DNA from: Acarospora socialis
Taxonomy: Eukaryota > Ascomycota > Lecanoromycetes > Acarosporales > Acarosporaceae
Assembly: GCA_025617375.2 (NCBI GenBank)
Contig: JAMYGW020000001.1
Coordinates: 3,472,001 to 3,536,000 of the forward strand
Direction: 5' to 3'
DNA length: 64,000 nucleotides
This document shows, in pieces, positions 35,348 to 45,400 of this stretch. The position numbers and the translations under genes were made by a program. Position 1 is the stretch's first letter, and every line of letters begins with the position of its first letter. The notes under the pieces were generated by a model. It did not search any database. It worked only from the letters and a program-made list of their open reading frames with translations, and was not told the origin of the DNA.

Positions 35348-35917
35348 CTACCCTCCCCCACTTCCCCGGACAAGAACCCTTCCATCTCTCTCGCTATGAC
35401 TCCGACTCAAGTGGCCCGTCGCCCTCTGCGCCGCCTGCGCCGCCTGCTCAGGGTCACTCCTCTGCCCTCCCGTGAACGGTACTATGGGCCGACGCTCACG
35501 CTCCCCCTCCCCCGTCACCGCGATGCTCGTGTCGAATGGGTTGATACTCGAATGAAGGCAATAGCAATTCAGCGCGCATTTCGGAAAGAAGGCCGCGTAC
35601 AACAACGGGTCCCGCAGCTCGCGCCGGCATTCGACTTGCACATAAGGCGAGTCGCACAGGCAGCCGACGTTGGGCCGGCTGCGGTCGAAGCGGCATAGTT
35701 GCTCGAGGCTGTCGTACGTCTTTCCTGGTGCCAGGATGTTGAGAGACCAGCGATCCGAGGGTGTCAGCGCGTTGGGACTGCACCAGATATTGGCGGACAC
35801 TTCTCTACGGGGGTGGAGGGTCTCCGAGTTTGGCGAAAGAGATGGGAGGGTGAGGCATAAGGGCGAAATTGTGGATATGGTGATGATGAAGAATGAGTAG
35901 AAATGGAAATTGGGCAT
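35348..35917 (-). CDS. small secreted cysteine-rich protein
   Basis: A single exon of 189 residues. The N-terminus MPNFHFYSFFIITISTISPL is a typical secretion signal. The mature part has eight cysteines within about 85 residues (spaced as C, C, CxC, C, CxxxCxC; for example VGCLCDSP and KCALNCYC), an even number that suggests disulfide bonds. The last 50 residues are Arg/Gly-rich and low in cysteine. No known domain is recognised; size, signal and cysteines fit an apoplastic or effector-like protein. The start is the ATG at 35917; the codons before it open on TTG. Confidence 0.6.
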   Translation of the reverse strand: MPNFHFYSFFIITISTISPLCLTLPSLSPNSETLHPRREVSANIWCSPNALTPSDRWSLNILAPGKTYDSLEQLCRFDRSRPNVGCLCDSPYVQVECRRELRDPLLYAAFFPKCALNCYCLHSSINPFDTSIAVTGEGERERRPIVPFTGGQRSDPEQAAQAAQRATGHLSRSHSERDGRVLVRGSGGG

Positions 35918-36694
35918 TTTTCTCCGGAATAACAATGCTAGGACTCAACCAAGAGAGGCATGCTCGTGGGTTGTGTACTACTTATCGCTGCAAAGGGTAC
36001 CATAGCTTGTTGTGCTTTTATATGGCAGAAATGATGATTAAATATTGTGAAACAGGAGAAGCAAAGGACGTCGTAACGGAGGTTTCAGAACCCCAACAGC
36101 TCAGAAGCGCCCCCCAGGATGATCACAGGTTGTAAACACAGAAGAAAGAAGCGCCAAATTCGGATATGTCGGGTTTCAGTAATAAGAGTAGGGTAGGATT
36201 GGAACGGCATGGAGGGATTGGAGGACAACTAGGCTTTGAAGCTGGTGTGTCCCCCAAGGCAGCGCAAGTAGAAAGTATCTTGAGCTCTTTCACGCATGAT
36301 CTGCCATTGCAATTTCGACGCAGTTCACTTGAAGGTTTCTGGGCTTGCTATACCTACGTTCTGCCCACCATACTCATCAGATCTTTGCTTCATCTATCAT
36401 GGTCTGCATTTGCAGGCTGAAAATGGGGCAACCAGATCTCGGCCTTGTCGCCTCACGAAGCTGGCTAAATCGCTCACGAAGACCTTGGCCTCATCAATCT
36501 TTGAGCGTAGTGACGCTGATGTAATATCAGGCCAGCAACTGTGCGCTGTGCTTCTGGTTTGCCTCTCTTCCTGCGGTGATACAGTATGGGCTCAGTTAAA
36601 GGAAAGGCCATCTCCTGGCTCGTTCGAAAGTCAGGCGTTCAACCACATCTGAATTACCACTGCAGTTTAACTAGCAATGGGTTGATGGCTTATA
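35918..36694. other. divergent intergenic region
   Basis: About 780 bases between the secreted cysteine-rich gene and the DUF6601 gene; probably both promoters. Nothing else recognised. Confidence 0.5.
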
Positions 36695-37726
36695 ATGGCA
36701 ATATCTAGAACAGAACTGATGAGAACGGCTCGTGGCCCTTTCTGCCCCTTCACCAAGGAAAATGAGCTGCAGAGCAACCTCGACAACATCCACTTCCAGT
36801 TTCTGAACGCGCCCCCACCATATACCCCACCACAGTGTATGCGTGCGCACCCTCGTCCCGAATTATTCCGAGACTCCGTATTGCTAGCTGAATTCCTACA
36901 AGAAGAGTTCTGGGACCATGACTTGGAGACCTTCTCAGCGCATCTATGGGTTCTATCGACACAATCCAGCGCCAATGTCAACCCACTGCACCGACAGCGA
37001 GTCAAAGGCCGGCAGATCATTGTCAGCGAGAGTCCACACCTGCATCTGGTCTGGGTGCACGATCGTATCTTCCTAAAACCCATCCCAAAGTACCTGCTCT
37101 CGCACACTTTCTGGGAAACCTTCCTTGTGAGGCCATCGTCACCGCTCGGAGCCGCTCGGCACAACATCAGGAAAGCTGCGCTGGGGTACTTGAGAACCTA
37201 CAGATACTTGATCAGATATGAGTCGGACTTCGCCATTGCACAAGAGAAGCATTTGCAGTTGGTCCCCGCGGAGATTAGCTGGCCACAGTTCTGCAGCTTC
37301 GTGTCCGGCTTCGGCTATATCAGTGATGCCGACGTCTCAGGCCGGTACAGCTACGGAGAACTACGCCTGACTCGGCTCAACCTCTATGGCAAGATATTTC
37401 TGCGCAAATTCCATTTCGAGCGGCTTAATGGCCAGTACGATGCGTACTACTCGCGCTTCTATCCGCCACTCCTGTTTGTGTTCGGAGTCGTGTCCGTCAT
37501 CCTCAGTGCCATGCAGGTGGAGATGGGCGTCGAGCAAGTTGCTACTACGCCCTGGGTCCCATTCTGGCAGGCAAGTCGCTGGTTCAGCTTCTTGGTAGTG
37601 GTTTGCATGGTTGGATTGTCGTTTTCCTTCGGTCTACTATTTGCTTGGATGATACTGGATGAATGGATTTTTGCGCTACAAGCTCGGAGACAGCGGAGGA
37701 AGAGATCGGAGCTGGACCACCCTTGA
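36695..37726 (+). CDS. DUF6601-family fungal membrane protein
   Basis: An intronless frame of 343 residues. The phrases LKPIPKYLLSHTFWE, AALGYLRTYRYLIRYESDF, SYGELRLTRLNLYGKIF and FYPPLLFVFGVVSVILSAMQVEM match the fungal DUF6601 family as I know it. Two hydrophobic segments near residues 255-275 and 295-320 make it a likely membrane protein with a large N-terminal cytosolic part. The function of the family is unknown. The start ATG at 36695 gives a length usual for the family. There is no sign of damage. Confidence 0.85.
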   Translation: MAISRTELMRTARGPFCPFTKENELQSNLDNIHFQFLNAPPPYTPPQCMRAHPRPELFRDSVLLAEFLQEEFWDHDLETFSAHLWVLSTQSSANVNPLHRQRVKGRQIIVSESPHLHLVWVHDRIFLKPIPKYLLSHTFWETFLVRPSSPLGAARHNIRKAALGYLRTYRYLIRYESDFAIAQEKHLQLVPAEISWPQFCSFVSGFGYISDADVSGRYSYGELRLTRLNLYGKIFLRKFHFERLNGQYDAYYSRFYPPLLFVFGVVSVILSAMQVEMGVEQVATTPWVPFWQASRWFSFLVVVCMVGLSFSFGLLFAWMILDEWIFALQARRQRRKRSELDHP

Positions 37727-37892
37727 ATTCATGCACCCGATCAGATGCTAGCTAGTTTACATTGACTGAAATTTGATTTACAGACACAAGAAACTCCCAC
37801 TATAGCCTCAATTGCTATCCCTATCATCGCTCATATGGTCATGACGGTCATCTTCAAACTCACTTAATTCATCGCCTGATTCCTCATCTGAA

Positions 37893-40800
37893 CTAATATT
37901 CCAACTCATCGTCCACTTCACCTTCATAAGAATCCTCCTGCTCATCATATAACTCATCATCCACTTCACCTTCATCAGAATCCTCCTGCTCATCATATAA
38001 CTCATCGTCAGCTCTATCATCTGATCCTTCATCTAGGTCCTCGTCTAACTCGCTGTTGGAAGCGCTGTCAGAATCGTTATCCAGCTCACTCTCTGGTTGG
38101 TCACTCTCTGGTTGGTCACTCTCCGGTTGGTCACTCTCCGGTTGGTCACTCTCCGGTTGGTCACTCAACTTGTTGTATGGCTCATCATCTGATCCTTCTT
38201 CTAGGTCCTTATCTAACTCGCTGTTGGAAGCACTGTCAGAGTCGTTATCCAGCTCACTCTCCGGTTGGTCGCTCAGCTTGTTGCATGGCTCATCATCTGA
38301 TCCTTCTTCTAGGTCCTTATCTAACTCGCTGTTGGAAGTGCTGTCAGAATCACTATTCAGCTCACTCTCTGGTTGGTCGTTCGGCTCGTTGTCTGACGTA
38401 TCATGTTCGCCGTCTTTGGACCCATGGGATGTGTCGCTCAGCCCACCTCTGAAAAAACTGTGGCGGTCATTATCAGACTCTGGCTCGCTCAGTTCATTAT
38501 CTGGCACCTCGTATAGGCTGTTGTCAAACTCTTTTTGTGCTTCGCTCAACCCATCTTCTGATGTTCCATTTTGACTATAATCAGACTCGCTAGCTGGTCC
38601 ACTTAACTCATTCTCAGAGGCATCATGTTGGTTGCTTTCGTTCTCACTATCTTGTCTGCTCAGTTCATACTCTGGAATCTTGTGTTGACCATTCTCAGAC
38701 TCATGGTCAAGTTCATCCTCTGATACCTCATACACGTTATGTGATCCACTGCTGAGCTCATTGTTTGGTGTGTCGTGTGAGCCATCATCAAAGTCATTGT
38801 GCAAGTCATGATCAAGGTCATACTCTGTATTGGAATAAATTCCATAGTCAGAGTTTCGATCAGATCCTTGGCCCAGCTTATGGTTCTGAGTGGCATGTGA
38901 CTCAGTGTCGAATCCATGACCCTTATGGTTTTGAGCGACAGGTGAGCCAATGCTGGAGCCAGTGTCGAAATTGGATTCGTGACCCTTATGGTTTTGAGCG
39001 GCAGATGAGCCAATGGTGGAGTCAGTGTTGGTGTTGGATTCATGACCCTTATGATTCTGAGCGACAGGTGAGCCAATGGTGGAGTCAGTGTCGGTGTTGG
39101 ATTTGTGACCCTTATGATTTTGAGCGGCAGGTGAGCCAATGGTGGAGTCAGTGTTGGTGTTGGATTTGTGACCCTTATGATTTTGAGCGGCAGGTGAGCC
39201 AATGGTGGAGTCAGTGTTGGTGTTGGATTCATGACCCTTATGGTTTTGAGCAGCAGGTGAGCCAATGGTGGAGTCAGTGTTGGTGTTGGATTCATGACTC
39301 TTATGATTTTGAGCAGCATGTGAGCCAATGCTGAAGTCAGTGTCAGTGTTGAATTTGTGACCCTTATGGTTTTGAGTGGCAGGTGAGCCAATGGTGGAGT
39401 CAGTGTCGGTGTTGAATTTGTGACTCTTATGGTTTTGAGTGACAGGTGAGCCAATGCTGGAGTCAGTGTCGATGTTGGTGTTGGATTTGTGACCCTTATG
39501 AATTTGAGCAGCATGTGAGCCAATGCTGGTGTCAGTGTCGGTGTCGGTGTTGGATTTGTGACCCTTATGGTTTTGAGCAGCATGTGAGCCAATGCTGGAG
39601 TCAGTGTTGGATCCGTGACCCAGCTTATGGTTTTGAGCCTTGTGCGAACCATTGTTAGGCTTATCGTGCGTTTTATTGCTCGGCAGACACTGTGAGCTCT
39701 TTTTGGGCTGTTCGCTGTGTGATTTGCGGCCTGCAGGCTTTTCGGATACAAGCTTTTTGGGAGGGTTATCATCTGGCTCATGGCTCCCAGCTGCTGCCTT
39801 TGGCCCCAGTTGAGGTTGAGTCGCTCCAGCATCCTTAAAAACTGCCTTCGACGGGTCAGATCTCTTCCCTGCAGCGTCACGTGGAGCGCCACGTGGAGCA
39901 TTCTGAGGACCATCACGAGAACCGTTGCGGGTAGGGTGACTGGGCGGCCTCGTAGACCGATTAGATCGAGAACTAGGGGATGTTTTTAAGCGGCCAAGTG
40001 GCTTTGATGGGTTGGGATGCTTCATCGCCTTCTTGCCTATTTTATCAAGTCGTGCAAGCTTCTGCTTCAGCTTCGGCATTGCTGGCGGAGTTGGCAAGCC
40101 TTCTGAGCTATGACGATCAGCTTGTGTTGACTTTATTCTTGGCATAGGTGGTGCCTTTTTCGTATCTTGACCTGTGGTCTGAGGTAACCGAGGGAGCGTT
40201 TGGCTTCTCTTGCCAATTGCGGATCGCTGCGCTTTGGGGGGTTGTTGGTTAGGACCATGTTTTGAGGATGAAGGTTGTATGAGTTGAAGTGCTTCAGACG
40301 ACATTGGTGCTGCCTGGTCGTTTGGATTTTGGGTACTCCCTTGCGTAGGGGAACAAGGGCCTTGTTGCGTCAACTTGGCCACCTCAGGAGAAGTGTTTTT
40401 TCTTTGGGCGGCTTTAGGTGAAGGCGCTTTAGTCTTTTGCAGACTACTGTCATTATAGTGCGAGGGACCCTCCATCAGCCGACGTTCTCTAGGCGACTTA
40501 GGATTCGCACCAAGCTTGGCCAGGGTGAGCCCTAGCAAAGGAAGCGACTTCAACATTGCTTGAGAGTCCGATTTCTGCTGTGTAAAGGCGTCCTTTAGGA
40601 ATTCTCGCAGGGGAGATGTAGCATTGTCTTCTTTAGACTTCAGAGAGGACTCCGCCGGGTACTGATAATACTCGGAGTCATGATCAACGGGAATAGGCCT
40701 ATTGAGACCGCCAACACTGGAGCTGTCACGTGTACTTCTGACCGCCGGAGGCACGTCGATGCGTTTGTTGTCTTGCATCCTGGATGTATCCTCGAGCGCA

Positions 40801-41738
40801 GTTCCCGCGGTATCCAGGTTAGGCTCATGCCTCGTGCTTTTTGATTCTCTCGTTGTGAGGCAGTGTTTGGACACTGGCGACGCCGGCTGAGGGCATTCTT
40901 TCGTTTTGGGGGCTTCATCAGATCGCATGTGGTCCTGCATGCCACCGGCAACTGAGTTAGCGCTAATTACTCCCTCAAGTTCGACCAGCCGAAACAATGT
41001 GGGCACGAAGTCCGAACAAGATGCCAAGCTGATTGTGTCTTCATAAGAGAAATAGTATGGACTTACCAGCTTCAATTGCGGATTTTCTGCGACAGTCTGA
41101 ATAGGACTAGCTACCTCCTTGCTTATGCTTCTTGGCTCTGCTTTCTCTTTCGTTGCACGTCCGTCATACACAGTGCCATTCTCCATTGCGATCTTTCCAT
41201 CTCTCTCGGCACCCTTTGCTATCAGAGTGTTCCCTTTCCTGACCAGATGCAATTGATCGATATAGAAAGGCTTCCCTTCCCCCTTGAGCCAGAGCCACGC
41301 GTTCTCAGTCTCTGGATTCTGTGGCATAGGTATCTCTTTTGGCTCAACCCTAATGCTGGCGGGGTTATCCGTCGCAGAATCACTAGGAAAGCCCTCTGTG
41401 CCCGCTTGGAAGATTGGTGGATAGAATTTCTGAGAGAGTGTAGTATCGACTCCATTTCTACTTCCATCCTGCTCGTTCTGGGCGTGTCTCAGGCTCGCAA
41501 CTTCTGGTGTTCGACAGAGAGTGAGCCATGCGTTGTACCCTTCGGGAACAGCATCACGACAGCAATTCTCACACAACTTGCTGGTTTCGACGTAGCTGAT
41601 GCTTTCATCGCTCTCATGGAAGAAGCCAAGGCGGCTGGGGAACGGCCATTCGGCCTTCCCTACTCTTGATTTCGGAAAGTGCTTGCAGGAGTGTCCTGGG
41701 CCGAGCTTGGCCGCAAGATATTCGGCTGTCCCACGCAT
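37893..41738 (-). CDS. large tandem-repeat protein with acidic C-terminus, function unknown
   Basis: A frame from ATG 41738 to TAG 37893. A probable 132-base in-frame intron (41066-40935; GTAAGT donor, GCTAAC branch, GCATGCAG acceptor) leaves about 1237 residues. The N-terminal 120 residues have a Cys pair (CENCC). A basic Ser/Pro/Lys-rich middle follows, then about twelve 21-residue repeats of the type NHKGHKSNTDTDSTIGSPAAQ (DNA about 38880-39650). Last comes a very acidic tail with three copies of a SELDKDLEEGSDDE block and five DQPES units. No catalytic domain is seen. Such minisatellite-coded proteins often vary in copy number between strains. The reading frame beyond the stop stays acidic in another frame. 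Confidence 0.7.
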   Translation of the reverse strand: MRGTAEYLAAKLGPGHSCKHFPKSRVGKAEWPFPSRLGFFHESDESISYVETSKLCENCCRDAVPEGYNAWLTLCRTPEVASLRHAQNEQDGSRNGVDTTLSQKFYPPIFQAGTEGFPSDSATDNPASIRVEPKEIPMPQNPETENAWLWLKGEGKPFYIDQLHLVRKGNTLIAKGAERDGKIAMENGTVYDGRATKEKAEPRSISKEVASPIQTVAENPQLKLVSPYYFSYEDTISLASCSDFVPTLFRLVELEGVISANSVAGGMQDHMRSDEAPKTKECPQPASPVSKHCLTTRESKSTRHEPNLDTAGTALEDTSRMQDNKRIDVPPAVRSTRDSSSVGGLNRPIPVDHDSEYYQYPAESSLKSKEDNATSPLREFLKDAFTQQKSDSQAMLKSLPLLGLTLAKLGANPKSPRERRLMEGPSHYNDSSLQKTKAPSPKAAQRKNTSPEVAKLTQQGPCSPTQGSTQNPNDQAAPMSSEALQLIQPSSSKHGPNQQPPKAQRSAIGKRSQTLPRLPQTTGQDTKKAPPMPRIKSTQADRHSSEGLPTPPAMPKLKQKLARLDKIGKKAMKHPNPSKPLGRLKTSPSSRSNRSTRPPSHPTRNGSRDGPQNAPRGAPRDAAGKRSDPSKAVFKDAGATQPQLGPKAAAGSHEPDDNPPKKLVSEKPAGRKSHSEQPKKSSQCLPSNKTHDKPNNGSHKAQNHKLGHGSNTDSSIGSHAAQNHKGHKSNTDTDTDTSIGSHAAQIHKGHKSNTNIDTDSSIGSPVTQNHKSHKFNTDTDSTIGSPATQNHKGHKFNTDTDFSIGSHAAQNHKSHESNTNTDSTIGSPAAQNHKGHESNTNTDSTIGSPAAQNHKGHKSNTNTDSTIGSPAAQNHKGHKSNTDTDSTIGSPVAQNHKGHESNTNTDSTIGSSAAQNHKGHESNFDTGSSIGSPVAQNHKGHGFDTESHATQNHKLGQGSDRNSDYGIYSNTEYDLDHDLHNDFDDGSHDTPNNELSSGSHNVYEVSEDELDHESENGQHKIPEYELSRQDSENESNQHDASENELSGPASESDYSQNGTSEDGLSEAQKEFDNSLYEVPDNELSEPESDNDRHSFFRGGLSDTSHGSKDGEHDTSDNEPNDQPESELNSDSDSTSNSELDKDLEEGSDDEPCNKLSDQPESELDNDSDSASNSELDKDLEEGSDDEPYNKLSDQPESDQPESDQPESDQPESDQPESELDNDSDSASNSELDEDLDEGSDDRADDELYDEQEDSDEGEVDDELYDEQEDSYEGEVDDELEY
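38086..38160. repeat. 15-bp tandem repeat (five units) in the acidic tail
   Basis: Five head-to-tail copies of TCACTCTCYGGTTGG encode the DQPES pentapeptide on the minus strand. Units differ only at one pyrimidine. Confidence 0.9.
38880..39660. repeat. about 63-bp coding minisatellite (about 12 units)
   Basis: Units read CCCTTATG(G/A)TTTTGAGC then GGTGAGCCAATG on the plus strand and encode the 21-residue repeats of the minus-strand protein. Unit length is mostly 63 bases, with a few 69- and 45-base variants. Because the period is a multiple of three, other frames through the array are also open. Confidence 0.9.
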
Positions 41739-42483
41739 AATGCTAGTTCTGACGAGTATATTGAAACAAGAGCGCGAAGAGGCGGGAATTGGGAATGGGA
41801 AATCGTGTTGCGTCGGCAGATTTACCACTAAGACAGCCCTCCGCATCAATTGGCAGAACACGTGAAGGTGATATCGACGCGAGGCTCCAAACCCGTACGC
41901 ACTCTTAACGTGGGGCGATTCCAGCAAATCGTGTCTCGATGACGCCGAATCACCGATGATTATAAGCGCCTTGCACCTGTACTTGTCGTGATGGTACCAT
42001 CAGCGAGGCTGGACTGTACCTAGTCTAGTCAATTTCAGGGACTAATTAGAACGATATTATGGGGGTCACCGAGTCACGACTCCGTAGCTACTAGAGTGAT
42101 GCCTAGTTGTCGCAGGCAGTACATAGCCTTGCATATACTAGGTTGCAGGCGGCAAAAGCGTTCTTAGGGTTACATATATTAATTGAGTTGCAGTGGTTCG
42201 CAGGAATGATTTCCCATACTGTTCCTCCGGAAATGGATGAGCTTGCAGCTTGGCGGTATCAGAACCTATACTCGAATCCAACGCAATAGCTTAGTGTATT
42301 TCTATTGATGGTGTTCTTATTTTTGGCTACTTCAGCTCAGCCTTGTGACCGTGCTCTGCCTTGACCTTGTCATTTTTCGGTTCACAAATGCGGAGCACCC
42401 GCGATGGGTCCTCTTTGTCTTGATAAACCCAGACAGAATCAACAGTGGCAGATCAACCTCCGCTATTCGCACTCAAGTCAACA
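41739..42483. other. divergent intergenic region
   Basis: About 745 bases between the divergent repeat-protein and ankyrin genes. The minus-strand frame of the repeat protein stays open upstream to 41927 and includes another ATG at 41846, so a longer N-terminus is possible. Confidence 0.5.
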
Positions 42484-45400
42484 ATGTCAAACAATATGGC
42501 ACCGTCTCCTCCTAGTCCTATCAGCAGCTCAGACCGAGACGAAGCCACGAGGCTCTTGGTTAAGCAACGTTCGATTGACAAGAAATCGAAGTCTAATTCC
42601 TCAATTTTCAGTTACAAAGAAGTAAATGCTGTCCTTAGCTTGGTTGTTGATGAAAATGGGTCTCCTGCCATTGTGAAAGCGCTGCTGGAGCACGATGCAG
42701 ACGTGAACTTTCTTCGAAGGACGAGCAATAGCTTCCTCAAAAAGATTCTGGGCAGAGACCAAGAGAGCCATCGGAATGACGTTCTTCTACGAGCTACACG
42801 GACCAATTCGGTCTCTACCGTTTGCTTGTTGGCAGTGCGTGCGGACCAAACCCTCCGAAACGAGGCTCTACAACTTGCTATGCAGAGGAACCATGCCGCC
42901 AAGACAAAAGCTCTTCTGGATGCCGGCGCTGATGCAGTGGAGTTTCACGACGAGTTCCAGACGGCTCTAACCAATGGATCAGCAGACCTGATTGAAGCCC
43001 TTCTCAAGGCTTCCAAGGGTCCTTGCTCGAATTGCCGGAACGCGGGCTTGGTCAAGGCTGTAGCTTCTGGCTCAATGCGAAACTCTTCCTTACTGCTTTC
43101 GAATGGGGCAGACGCAAATTACAACAGCGCGGCCGCTCTGCGGAAGGCGATCACAACCGGCAGGGCCGATATCACCGACGCAATAGCGAAGTGCGCCCGG
43201 AAACCTACACCGGAGTCCTTCGACTTAGCCATCGCCCTGGCTTATGCCAAACTGGCTCATGACTTGGACAAACAATACGAGATACTTGAGATTTGTCTTC
43301 TTGGGGGCGGTCGAGGAGTTCACACCAACGAAACTCTGGCACTGGCAGCTCAAAGTGGACTGATAAGAGTGAGAGATCTATTGCTCGAGTATGGCGCCTC
43401 TGTCGATCATCAGGATGGTGCGGCTGTGCAATTCGCAGTCGTCAATGAGCAGCCAGAGCACCTTGCGGCCCTCGTCCACGGCAAAGCTTCTCCTTCAACC
43501 TTGGCTGCCGCTATGCGGACCGCAATGGCCCGAAACTCCTCGGCTGTCATATTCAAAATGGTAGAAGTTCTGCTGTCAGCTGGACTCCGAGGGGACTCTA
43601 ACTCTGAAGCGCTTATGTCAGCTATTGAGCGCATGAGATATGGAAGCCTTAACTCTCAAGATTGTGGTTTGATCAAGCTCCTGTTACGGCATGGGAATGC
43701 AGACGTAAACTTCACGGGCGGAAAGGCTATTCAGATCGCTTCTGAAGCCGGCTTCACTGGGGTGTTGAAGCTACTTCTAAGATATAACCCCTCAACCACG
43801 TCTCTTAATAACGCCTTCCTAAATGCTATGAAAGGTGGAGATGTTGCGTCTAGGCAGGAAATCATCGGCATGCTCCTCCGTGCCGGAGCTTCAGGCCATA
43901 TAATTGATGAGGCTTTAGTAGCATCTACCACCACAGGGAACGTTGGAGTTGCGCTGACATCAATGTTACTCAGCCATAGCTCTGTCGATTATGACAATGG
44001 CAAACCTCTCTGCAACGCGATCAGAACAGGCTGTTTAGAGCAGGTGCAGACTCTTGTGGCTGGTATGCCGTCTTCGAATACATTGATTTCAGCTTGGATC
44101 GAAGCCGATACACTCCAGGATGATGGTTTTCAGCGGCAGGTCTTTGAGATACTGCTGCGCCATGGAGTCGACCAGATTCGCAAGGATCGCTCATTGATTG
44201 CGGCAGCCAGCAAAGGACGGCGCGGTTTTGAGATTTGCAGTTTCTTGTTGGACAACCAAGCTTCACCAGACTATTGCGATGGAGCCAGTGTTGTAAATGC
44301 TGCAAAGACGCTCGATTTGGCCACCTTGACGCTCCTGGCAAAAGGTGCAACTTCCGAGAAAACGTTCACCGCCGCTTTCAGCGCTGTTTCGGAAAGCCAT
44401 GACTGGCTGTGTCCTGAAGGGTTGGAGGTTGCTCAATTCCTTCTAGGGAAAATGGTCACGCACGGGGACGAGGTGGATGTGGCATTCTGTATCGCGGCTA
44501 GGTCGTTTTGTTTGGATGCTTTGGAGCTTTTAGAGAACTGGGTAAATCATGAGGTCGCATTCACAAGGGCTTTCTTTGAGGTTACTGGGGCCGGGAACGA
44601 ATGGCTCTCTTTGGATAAGCTCGAGCTGATAGAACGGCTACTTGAGTGGGGAGCGGCTGGGGAAGTCGTCGATTTGGCTCTAGTTGAAGCTCTCAACGCC
44701 TTTTGCTGCGGCGATTCATCGGAAGACCTTGTTGATACGCTCTTAAATGCGGAAGGTGGAGCTGGCGTCAATTTCGAAAATGGTTCTCCCGTTGCAGTTG
44801 CCGCAAGGCACGGCAACATCGATTTACTCGAGAAGCTTTTGTCCTACGGAGCAAACGATCGCACACTGGCCCTAGCGTTTGAAGTCGCTATTAAGTCAGG
44901 ACATGAAGAGAAGCTTCTCCTCCGTATCCTCGATTCTATCACGGGTTATCAAGGTGCAAAACTGGACGTAAACTGTGTCTCTGAGGACTGTGGTTCACCC
45001 CTTCTTGTGTGTCTACAAGGTTATCCGGGCTCAGTGGAGCTCACAAAGCGCCTATGCGGGATTGGTTGCTCACTTGAGTACCAAATTGAGTTCCTGACAT
45101 ACGACGATGAGGAAGTGTCGATGGAGTATGTCACTGTACTGGCATGGGCTCTCTGCCAAACCGAGAAACCTATCGCGTCTGCTGTGATAGATGTGCTGAT
45201 CGATGCCAATGGTGAGCATATTCCATATTCTTCTGAAGGCATATACTAACATAGACAGCGAACCCAAACTTCAGAACAAAAGTGTCGAAGGTCACACCTT
45301 TGATTCTTGGCGCGAAGTCCTCTCGAGGTGACATCGTCCGCAAGTTGATTGGAGTTGGAGCTAGAGTGTCCCATCGAGATATGTTCGAGAGGAGTGCACT

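Noticed and set aside
34934-35698. 254-codon plus-strand frame
   Set aside because: Overlaps the secreted cysteine-rich gene on the other strand, Arg-rich in the way antisense frames are, with no domain.
38056-39660. Long plus-strand frames rich in Ser/Leu or Trp/Cys opposite the repeat protein
   Set aside because: They are antisense readings of tandem repeats whose unit length is a multiple of three; composition is not protein-like and no start or domain is present.
38880-39660. CRISPR-like regular repeats
   Set aside because: Units are contiguous, coding and eukaryotic, with no unique spacers.
38660-39916. A 418-codon Thr/Pro-rich frame on the minus strand through the minisatellite
   Set aside because: It is the neighbouring frame of the repeat gene; the main frame extends into non-repeat coding sequence on both sides and this one does not.
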